A stretch of DNA of 5,835 nucleotides, from NCBI GenBank assembly GCA_020430675.1, contig JAGQJJ010000270.1, positions 1-5,835 on the forward strand, read 5' to 3'. The notes beneath the pieces are model-generated. The model had not been told where the DNA came from, searched no databases, and was given only the letters and a program-made list of their open reading frames with translations. Both the position numbers and the translations under genes were made by a program. Below are positions 1 to 5,835 of the stretch, in pieces. The DNA is from Myxococcales bacterium (GTDB lineage Bacteria > Myxococcota > Bradymonadia > UBA7976 > UBA1532). Position 1 is the first letter of the stretch; every line of letters starts with the position of its first letter.

Positions 1-604
1 TCAGACCCTTCGCCCGCATCAAGAGATAGGCCCCGGCGGCACGCACCGCCGCATCGGCATCGCCCAGCGCGGCGGAGACCGGCGTCGCGTCGAGCCCGGC
101 CACCGGCCCGTCTTCCCGCCGGGCGATAAGCGCCAGCGCGACCAATGCCGCCGCCCGCTCCGGCGCCGGCCCGGCCTTCGCCAGCTTCAGCAGCGCGCCC
201 ACCTCGGCCGGCGTGCCGCGCTTGCCCACCCCTTCGATCAGCGTGCGCCGCACGGTCGGGTCGCGCCGCTTGGCCAGCGCCTTGATCAACCGAGCCGGCG
301 CCACCTCGGGCGTCTGCCCCAGAGCAAACGCCACCTCGACCCGCACCGGGACCGCCTGGTCACCCAAGGCCTTCCACAACATTTCCTTCGCGGCAGGTAC
401 CTGCAATCGGCCCAGCCCGCGCGCCGCCGCCGCTCGCACCTCGGGCTGAGCGTGCGTCAAGAGCGCTCTCCAAGACGCCTCATCAAATTGACGGGACAGC
501 TCCAGGGCGGCCACCCGGGCCAGCGGTTCGGCCGGCGTATCCTGTGCGCGGGCAGCGCCGAATGGCACCGCCAGGGCTACGAGCGCGGAAAGCAAACCTC
601 GCAT
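1..604 (-). CDS. Exported HEAT-repeat protein, N-terminal part (runs off left edge)
   Basis: Reading leftward from the ATG at 604-602, the frame stays open for 201 codons to the window edge, so the gene is partial at its 3' end. The protein begins with a Sec-type signal peptide: a basic start (MRG), a hydrophobic stretch over residues 4-16, and an Ala-Arg-Ala cleavage motif before Gln21. There is no lipobox cysteine, so it is probably periplasmic or secreted rather than a lipoprotein. Residues 28-201 form helical pairs of about 30 residues with typical HEAT spacing, for example PEVRAAAARGLGRL near 54-67, VPVRVEVAFALG near 85-96, PTVRRTLIEGVGKRG near 116-130 and AAVRAAGAYLL near 185-195. HEAT repeats build a curved solenoid that binds other proteins; the partner cannot be told from here. 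A GGAGG (615-611) lies six bases before the ATG and fixes the start. The family call is firm; the specific role is unknown. Confidence 0.88.
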   Translation of the reverse strand, partial: MRGLLSALVALAVPFGAARAQDTPAEPLARVAALELSRQFDEASWRALLTHAQPEVRAAAARGLGRLQVPAAKEMLWKALGDQAVPVRVEVAFALGQTPEVAPARLIKALAKRRDPTVRRTLIEGVGKRGTPAEVGALLKLAKAGPAPERAAALVALALIARREDGPVAGLDATPVSAALGDADAAVRAAGAYLLMRAKGL

Positions 605-610
605 CCACCA

Positions 611-615
611 CCTCC
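611..615 (-). promoter_or_regulatory. Shine-Dalgarno site of the HEAT-repeat gene
   Basis: On the minus strand a perfect GGAGG lies six bases upstream of the ATG at 604. This supports the chosen start and shows that the reading frame is translated although it is cut by the window edge. Confidence 0.75.
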
Positions 616-628
616 GTCGCGGCCGCCG

Positions 629-657
629 ACCGTACTCCACGTGCCACCCGGCAGCAA
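629..657 (-). promoter_or_regulatory. Candidate sigma-70-type promoter for the HEAT-repeat gene
   Basis: On the minus strand, TTGCTG (657-652) is followed after exactly 17 bases by TACGGT (634-629). Each hexamer keeps the most important bases (TTG; TA and the final T). Transcription would start near 622 and give a short leader that still includes the GGAGG. A CACGTG palindrome (638-643) lies between the two hexamers. The match is moderate and rests on sequence pattern alone. Confidence 0.35.
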
Positions 658-676
658 CCCCGCCCCAAGCCACGTG
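638..676. repeat. Two CACGTG palindromes 33 bp apart
   Basis: The heptamer CCACGTG occurs at 637-643 and 670-676, so the CACGTG palindromes are at 638-643 and 671-676. Their centres are 33 bp apart, close to three helical turns, which would place both on one face of the DNA. One lies within the candidate leftward promoter and the other just upstream of its -35. Paired binding sites for a dimeric regulator would fit, but six-base GC-rich palindromes also arise by chance in such a genome. Confidence 0.3.
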
Positions 677-680
677 CAGC

Positions 681-692
681 GACCATCTGGTC
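681..692. promoter_or_regulatory. Inverted repeat GACCA-TC-TGGTC, candidate operator
   Basis: Two perfect 5-bp arms are separated by two bases. The dyad lies 18 bp upstream of the -35 hexamer of the rightward promoter, centred near -59 relative to the predicted start of transcription, which is a common place for an activator site. No regulator gene is visible nearby. Confidence 0.3.
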
Positions 693-710
693 AGCCCGGC
701 CAAACGGGGT

Positions 711-739
711 TTGACTTCGGATCCCTCGGCCGCTAAATT
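711..739 (+). promoter_or_regulatory. Sigma-70-type promoter of the 301-residue gene
   Basis: TTGACT (711-716) and TAAATT (734-739) are separated by the ideal 17 bp. The -35 matches TTGACA at five of six positions and the -10 matches TATAAT at four of six. The -10 sits in the context GCTAAATTC. The expected start of transcription is near 746, giving a leader of about 60 bases before the ATG at 809. This is the best promoter match in the window. The RpoD encoded here keeps the residues that read such elements, so it should be recognised by the housekeeping polymerase. Confidence 0.65.
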
Positions 740-800
740 CGTGCGCCTTTTCTTCCGGCCAAGCTGCGCCTGCCCCCCAAAATCACACGCGGGCGCCTTC

Positions 801-805
801 GGAGG
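801..805 (+). promoter_or_regulatory. Closely spaced Shine-Dalgarno before the 301-residue gene
   Basis: GGAGG ends only three bases before the ATG at 809, which is tighter than usual. Reading the same frame upstream meets no ATG, GTG or TTG before an in-frame TAA at 734-736, so no earlier start is better placed. The tight spacing may lower translation. Confidence 0.55.
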
Positions 806-808
806 CTC

Positions 809-1714
809 ATGGAATTCTACGTCGTCGATCCCAAGGACACCGCCTTCGATGAGTGGGTCGAACGGGTCCGCGAATTCCTCCAGGCGGAGGCCCTCTCGTA
901 CAGCGAGGCGCGCGGCGATCTCTACTACCTCGGCGATGACATCGCGGTGCCCTGGGAGGAGGAGTCCGTCCTCTTCACCGTTGAGGGCGATGACGGCGGC
1001 GTCATCGAGCTGCGCGACATCGACCGCCATTTCTACGTCTTCGCCGACGACCTCGAACTGTTCGACGAGCGCGAGACCTACGAATCGGTCGGCTTCATCG
1101 GCCGGCAGGTAGGCGCCATCTACGGCTTCGAGTGGAACAACGCCAAAGGGTGTCGCTTCCACCTCGGCCCGTCGGTCGGCAGCAGCTTCTTCAGCGATGG
1201 CGACCAGGCCGACCACCCGCCGGTGTTGCCGCTCGAAGACGTCTGGGCGCTGTTCTTCCGCGCGGTCAACTGGCTGTCGAACAACACCTCGCGCCTGCAA
1301 GACCTCAAGGGCATCAGCGTCGAGAAGGTCTTCCTCGACTTCGAGGCCGAGGTCGACTTCAGCCACCCGGCCTCGCTCGACGGGCTCAACGAAATCCTGG
1401 TCGAAGAGGTCGGCTTCGAGCGCACGCGCACGGGCCTGCGGGCGAACTTCCGCGACCGCGACCTGGCCTGGATTCAGCGCTTCGTCAGCCTGCTGCCCAC
1501 CGAAGAAGAGGACTTCGAGCGCGCCCTGTTCCGCGCCGTCTGGCGCGGCGTCTCGCAGGGCGAGGAGCGCGTGGTCTTCTACGTCGGCGTCGAGCGGCGC
1601 AATCTGCGGCCTTTTGTGCAGATGCCCCTGCACCGCACCTCGAAGAAGTTGATGGAGATGTTCCGGGCCCACTTCAAGGGCCACCGTATCGATCGGCAGG
1701 AATACAACGTCTGA
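809..1714 (+). CDS. Unrecognised cytoplasmic protein of 301 residues
   Basis: I do not recognise this protein. It has no signal peptide or membrane segment and is rich in Asp and Glu, especially over residues 1-95. The first half contains aromatic beta-like stretches (MEFYVVDP, HFYVFADDLELF at 74-85, VGFIGRQVGAIYGFEW at 94-109), one cysteine (115) and a conserved-looking NNAKGCRFHLGPS segment (110-122). The second half alternates helices and strands and turns basic at the C-terminus. Two short helices resemble each other, ALFFRAVNWLS (147-157) and ALFRAVWRGVS (239-249), which hints at an internal duplication. Codon use is G/C-ending as in the neighbours, so it is a real, resident gene rather than a recent arrival. 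It has its own good promoter at 711-739. A gap of 100 bp separates it from dnaG, with a second promoter candidate there, so co-transcription is possible but not needed. The function is unknown. Confidence 0.85.
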   Translation: MEFYVVDPKDTAFDEWVERVREFLQAEALSYSEARGDLYYLGDDIAVPWEEESVLFTVEGDDGGVIELRDIDRHFYVFADDLELFDERETYESVGFIGRQVGAIYGFEWNNAKGCRFHLGPSVGSSFFSDGDQADHPPVLPLEDVWALFFRAVNWLSNNTSRLQDLKGISVEKVFLDFEAEVDFSHPASLDGLNEILVEEVGFERTRTGLRANFRDRDLAWIQRFVSLLPTEEEDFERALFRAVWRGVSQGEERVVFYVGVERRNLRPFVQMPLHRTSKKLMEMFRAHFKGHRIDRQEYNV

Positions 1715-1738
1715 CCGGTGCCGACCGCGCGCGCCGTG

Positions 1739-1756
1739 GCCAGCGCCCGGCGTGGC
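1739..1756 (+). terminator. Weak hairpin between the 301-residue gene and dnaG
   Basis: GCCA (1739-1742) pairs with TGGC (1753-1756) and CGC (1744-1746) with GCG (1750-1752), with one bulged G and a three-base loop. No T tract follows, and the hairpin abuts the TTGACG of the dnaG promoter candidate. It may attenuate readthrough from upstream, but as an intrinsic terminator it is poor. Confidence 0.2.
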
Positions 1757-1784
1757 TTGACGCGCGCGGACGGAGCGCTACCTT
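1757..1784 (+). promoter_or_regulatory. Candidate promoter of dnaG-rpoD
   Basis: TTGACG (1757-1762) and TACCTT (1779-1784) are 16 bp apart. The -35 is strong (five of six) and the -10 keeps TA and the final T. The -10 context GCTACCTTC shares the form GCTA-N2-TTC with the promoter at 711-739 (GCTAAATTC), so both probably use the same sigma factor. The start of transcription would fall near 1791, only about 24 bases before the TTG start codon. Confidence 0.5.
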
Positions 1785-1814
1785 CGGCCATCGACCCCCT
1801 TCGACTCGACGCGC

Positions 1815-3806
1815 TTGATTCCCGAAGAGACCATCGCCGAGGTGCGGGATCGCACCGACATCGTCGCGCTTGTCGGGCGCACGGTGACGCTCAAGAAAGC
1901 GGGCGCCATGTACAAGGGGCTCTGCCCCTTTCACGACGAGAAGACCCCCTCGTTCACGGTCTCACCCACGCGCGGCACCTATCACTGTTTTGGTTGCGGT
2001 GCCCATGGCGACGCCTTCCGCTTCCTGGTGGAGCAGGGTGGGCGCAGCTTCCCCGAGGTGGTGCGCGAGCTGGCCGAAGCCGCCGGCGTGGCGCTGCCCG
2101 AAGAGGAGCGCGAGTCCCCCGAGCTGCGCGCCGCCCGCGAGGCGAAGCGCAGCCTGACGCGGCGCCTGCTCGACGCCCAGGACAAGCTGGCGGCGTTCTA
2201 CAGCGAGCAGCTCTTCGGCCCGCGGGGCGACGCGGCGCGCCGGTATCTCGCCGGCCGTGGCATCGACCGCCGCACCGCCGAGGCCTTCCGCCTGGGTTAT
2301 GCCTCAGGCGACAAGACCGCCTTCCAGCGCTTCGTCGAGACGAGCGGCGTCGAGCGCGACGACCTGATGGCCCTGGGCGTGCTGTTGCCGCCCGACGAGG
2401 GCTTCCTGCCCGGCGAGCGCCTCGGGGGCGGCTATCTGCGCTTCCGCGACCGGGTCATGTTCCCCGTCGTCGACGTGCGCGGCGAGGTCACCGGCTTCAG
2501 CGCCCGCCTGCTCGACCCGAACGCCAAGGCGGCCAAATATCTCAACTCGCCCGAGACCCCGGTCTTCACCAAAGGCGACCAGCTCTACGGCGCCTTCACC
2601 GCCCGCGGCGCCGCCCGCAAGGCCGGCCGGGTGGTGCTCGTCGAGGGCAATGTCGACGTCATCATGCTGTGGCAGGCAGGGCTTGAGGGCACCGTCGCGC
2701 CGATGGGCACCGCGCTGACCCCGCATCAGGTGCGGCTGGTCAAGCGCCTCGCCGAGCAGGTCATCTGCGTGATGGACGGCGACGCCGCCGGGGTCAAGGC
2801 GGTCTTTGCCAGCCTCGAACCCTTCCTCGAAGCCGGCCTGCAGCCGCGTGCGGTGCTGCTGCCCGACGGCGACGACCCCGACACCTATCTGCGCCGCGAG
2901 GGCGTCGCCCGCTTCACCACCCTGCTCGACGCCGCGCCGCCGCTGCTCGACCTGTACATCGACCGCGTGGTCGCCGCCCACCCGGCCGACCCGCCGGGCC
3001 GGGTCGCCGCCCTGCGCGCGCTGGCCCCGGCGCTGGCCCGCCTCGACGACGAGCTGGCCCTCGACCTGTACCGCAGCCGCATCTGCCGCGCGCTGGAGGT
3101 CGCCCCGGCGCTGGTCGACAAAGCCCTGCGCGCCGCCGCCGAGCCCGGGGCCGCGCCCACGCCCGTCGCCCCGCCCGCGCCTTATGACGCCGATTTCGGG
3201 CCGCCGCTCGACGCCGGATTTCCCCCGTTTGCGGGCCCGTTCGATGGGCCGCCGCCCCCCGACTGGGCACCGCCTGAGGCGTTCTCCACGGGATCGATGG
3301 GCCCGGAACCGACGCTCGTTTCGACGCGCCGCGTCGAGCCCTTCAAAGCTCCGTCATTCGTCAGAGAAATCTTTGAAATCATTGTGCAATACCCCGACAT
3401 GGCCAACGAGTTCCAGACGCGGGGCGGGCACAACTTCTTGACGCATGACGGCCTGACTGTTTTTGTTCACAACCTTTATCGTGAGGTCGGCCACGGCCGA
3501 ACGCCAAATTTGGACCGCCTGTTGAGCGAACTCGACCGCGAGGGGCACGCCGAAATCGTCGCCTTCCTGCGCGCCTGTCAGGGGCGTCAGGTGGTGCATG
3601 ACGAGCAGACCGTGCACCGCGCCTTCTCCGATGCCGTCGTCCGCCTCGAACGCGCTCACTATCACCAAAGCATCAAACGCTGCGCCGAGGCGCTGCGCAC
3701 GATGCGGCGCGATGATCCCGAGCGAAAGGCGATCCATGCGGAATGGCAAGCGCTCAAGCAGCGGCTGCTGGCCTTCGACCAGACCAACGCCGAGGGAGCA
3801 CACTAG
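1815..3806 (+). CDS. dnaG: DNA primase DnaG
   Basis: This primase makes the short RNA primers for leading- and lagging-strand synthesis at the replication fork, working with the replicative helicase DnaB. At 663 residues it has normal length. The N-terminal zinc-binding domain shows Cys37, His40, Cys58 and Cys61 (CPFH and CFGC). The RNA polymerase core includes YLNSPETPVFTKGDQLYG and RVMFPVVDVRGEVTGF. The TOPRIM fold has the metal-binding acids Glu277 and Asp281 (VEGNVDVI) and Asp321 and Asp323 (DGDAAG). A proline-rich, low-complexity linker spans about 439-508, followed by the helicase-binding C-terminal domain to 663. The start is a TTG, chosen because the product then begins MIPEETIAEVRDRTDIV as the family does; upstream the frame has no ATG or GTG before a TGA at 1758-1760. 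No Shine-Dalgarno sequence is visible, so translation may be weak. The stop abuts the rpoD start. The EGN in place of the usual EGY is discussed as a finding. Confidence 0.97.
   Translation: MIPEETIAEVRDRTDIVALVGRTVTLKKAGAMYKGLCPFHDEKTPSFTVSPTRGTYHCFGCGAHGDAFRFLVEQGGRSFPEVVRELAEAAGVALPEEERESPELRAAREAKRSLTRRLLDAQDKLAAFYSEQLFGPRGDAARRYLAGRGIDRRTAEAFRLGYASGDKTAFQRFVETSGVERDDLMALGVLLPPDEGFLPGERLGGGYLRFRDRVMFPVVDVRGEVTGFSARLLDPNAKAAKYLNSPETPVFTKGDQLYGAFTARGAARKAGRVVLVEGNVDVIMLWQAGLEGTVAPMGTALTPHQVRLVKRLAEQVICVMDGDAAGVKAVFASLEPFLEAGLQPRAVLLPDGDDPDTYLRREGVARFTTLLDAAPPLLDLYIDRVVAAHPADPPGRVAALRALAPALARLDDELALDLYRSRICRALEVAPALVDKALRAAAEPGAAPTPVAPPAPYDADFGPPLDAGFPPFAGPFDGPPPPDWAPPEAFSTGSMGPEPTLVSTRRVEPFKAPSFVREIFEIIVQYPDMANEFQTRGGHNFLTHDGLTVFVHNLYREVGHGRTPNLDRLLSELDREGHAEIVAFLRACQGRQVVHDEQTVHRAFSDAVVRLERAHYHQSIKRCAEALRTMRRDDPERKAIHAEWQALKQRLLAFDQTNAEGAH
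3372..3400 (+). promoter_or_regulatory. Heat-shock-like promoter pattern inside dnaG, possibly serving rpoD
   Basis: TTTGAAA (3372-3378) is followed after 13 bases by CCCCGACAT (3392-3400). This resembles the sigma-32 consensus, CTTGAAA with 13-15 bases to CCCCAT-T, with one mismatch in each core part. It lies about 410 bp before rpoD in a stretch of dnaG with unusually many A/T-ending codons. In E. coli a heat-shock promoter for rpoD is known to lie within dnaG. The CCCC can also be explained by the codons for Tyr-Pro-Asp, so a chance match is quite possible. Confidence 0.25.
3792..3798 (+). promoter_or_regulatory. rpoD ribosome binding site inside the end of dnaG
   Basis: GAGGGAG ends eight bases before the ATG of rpoD and overlaps the last codons of dnaG. 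Ribosomes finishing dnaG would uncover it, and because the site is much better than anything in front of dnaG, RpoD can be made in larger amounts than primase from the same mRNA. Confidence 0.7.
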
Positions 3807-5549
<1,743 letters not shown>

Positions 5550-5616
5550 GCGCCCGCGCGCGCCCTCGCTACCTCGGGAGAGATCGCCTCGCGCCATTCC
5601 GCGCGCCTCGCCCTCC

Positions 5617-5638
5617 GCGCCGCCGAAGCGCGCGGCGC
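5617..5638 (+). terminator. GC-rich hairpin downstream of rpoD
   Basis: GCGCCGC (5617-5623) and GCGGCGC (5632-5638) form a perfect 7-bp all-GC stem around an eight-base loop, about 70 bases after the rpoD stop. No T tract follows, so it is not a classical intrinsic terminator. It could pause polymerase or protect the 3' end of the dnaG-rpoD message. Such stems also arise by chance at this GC content. Confidence 0.3.
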
Positions 5639-5674
5639 CGTAGGGGCTCGCGCGTCCCCACGCGAAGCGGCCTG

Positions 5675-5689
5675 GTGGCACGGGGCCAC
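5675..5689 (+). terminator. Second small hairpin before the right-edge gene
   Basis: GTGGC (5675-5679) and GCCAC (5685-5689) form a 5-bp stem with loop ACGGG. It has no T tract and lies just upstream of a possible -10 element. This is weak evidence, noted because the 165-base gap after rpoD holds little else. Confidence 0.15.
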
Positions 5690-5698
5690 GAGCCGCGC

Positions 5699-5704
5699 TA
5701 CTTA
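5699..5704 (+). promoter_or_regulatory. Possible -10 element of the right-edge gene
   Basis: TACTTA, again within a GCTA context (GCTACTTATG), lies 10 bases before the ATG at 5715. Transcription would start almost at the start codon, which suggests a leaderless message, in line with the lack of a usable Shine-Dalgarno sequence. I see no convincing -35 at the right distance, so this is tentative. Confidence 0.2.
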
Positions 5705-5714
5705 TGTCGGGACA

Positions 5715-5835
5715 ATGAGGCTCGTTGGTTCTCGCTGGACGTTCGTCTCGCTCGCGGCGTTGTTGGGTCTCGCAGGCGCTCCCGCGCAGGCCCAGGATCC
5801 CGGCCCGCCGCCGACGCTCCCGCCTGAACGCGGCG
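5715..5835 (+). CDS. Exported protein, N-terminal 40 residues (runs off right edge)
   Basis: From the ATG at 5715 the frame stays open to the window end (40 codons plus one base). The start has a Sec-type signal peptide: a basic head (MRLVGSR), a hydrophobic core over about 8-21, and an Ala-Gln-Ala cleavage motif before Gln27. No lipobox cysteine is present. The mature chain begins QDPGPPPTLPPERG, a proline-rich segment common at the front of exported proteins in high-GC bacteria. No good Shine-Dalgarno precedes the ATG: the only purine run, GGGA, is two bases away. An overlapping ATG at 5704 in another frame stops after four codons. The gene follows rpoD on the same strand after 165 bp and probably forms a separate unit. 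The function cannot be told from this fragment. Confidence 0.7.
   Translation, partial: MRLVGSRWTFVSLAALLGLAGAPAQAQDPGPPPTLPPERG

Noticed and set aside
213..736. Two forward frames of 78 and 94 codons opposite the HEAT-repeat gene and its promoter region
   Set aside because: The minus strand here encodes a clear signal peptide and HEAT repeats with a perfect GGAGG. The forward frames have Ser/Arg/Pro-rich products and no start signals.
1132..1818. Forward frame of 228 codons overlapping the 301-residue gene
   Set aside because: It is an Arg- and Ala-rich shadow. The 301-residue frame has balanced composition, a promoter and a ribosome site.
1718..2686. Forward frame of 322 codons overlapping the start of dnaG
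   Set aside because: The product is Arg/Pro/Ala-rich with no domain, as expected for an out-of-frame reading of GC-rich coding DNA. The overlapping dnaG frame has clear homology.
2304..2981. Antisense open frame of 225 codons opposite dnaG
   Set aside because: It lies in the same codon register, with the same cause, over the conserved TOPRIM part of dnaG, which explains the sequence fully.
3130..3340. Proline-rich stretch in DnaG as a possible frameshift or separate gene
   Set aside because: The frame is continuous, and the C-terminal helicase-binding region follows in the same frame. A flexible linker between the core and C-terminal domain is normal in primases.
3438..3466. TTGACG with TTTTGT 17 bp downstream as a second promoter inside dnaG
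   Set aside because: The -35 looks good, but the -10 lacks the essential A at position 2 and fits neither TATAAT nor the GCTA form seen elsewhere in the window.

Overview
This is a high-GC chromosomal window with strong G/C preference at third codon positions. It holds a housekeeping core, the DNA primase gene dnaG followed directly by the principal sigma factor gene rpoD, set between less familiar genes. The organism is a Gram-negative-type bacterium. The RpoD has region 1.1 and a non-conserved insert of about 220 residues, both flanking genes encode proteins with Sec-type signal peptides, and the promoter-like elements have a GCTA-type -10. A deltaproteobacterial or myxococcotal lineage would fit, but that is an inference I hold only loosely.

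Layout. Positions 1-604 (minus strand) carry the N-terminal 201 residues of an exported HEAT-repeat protein that runs off the left edge. Positions 605-808 are a divergent promoter region. It has a well-formed TTGACT-N17-TAAATT promoter to the right, a weaker candidate to the left, two CACGTG palindromes and one GACCA/TGGTC dyad. Positions 809-1714 encode a 301-residue cytoplasmic protein that I do not recognise. Positions 1715-1814 hold a promoter candidate for dnaG. DnaG (1815-3806) starts at a TTG codon with no visible Shine-Dalgarno sequence. RpoD (3807-5549) starts on the base after the dnaG stop codon, with its own ribosome binding site inside the dnaG end. Positions 5550-5714 are non-coding and hold two GC hairpins. 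The first 40 codons of another exported protein begin at 5715 and leave the window at the right edge.

How the genes work together. dnaG and rpoD are adjacent in many bacteria, as in the E. coli rpsU-dnaG-rpoD operon, and this couples replication priming to bulk transcription capacity. Here rpsU is absent from the upstream position and the unrecognised 301-residue gene stands there instead. The first part of the DnaG C-terminal domain has locally relaxed codon choice and contains a heat-shock-like promoter pattern. This may mark an internal promoter for rpoD.

I see no mobile element, CRISPR array, RNA gene or defence system. The window is mostly ordinary core genome. The points of interest are the unrecognised gene, the regulatory region between the divergent genes, and the possible signals hidden inside dnaG.
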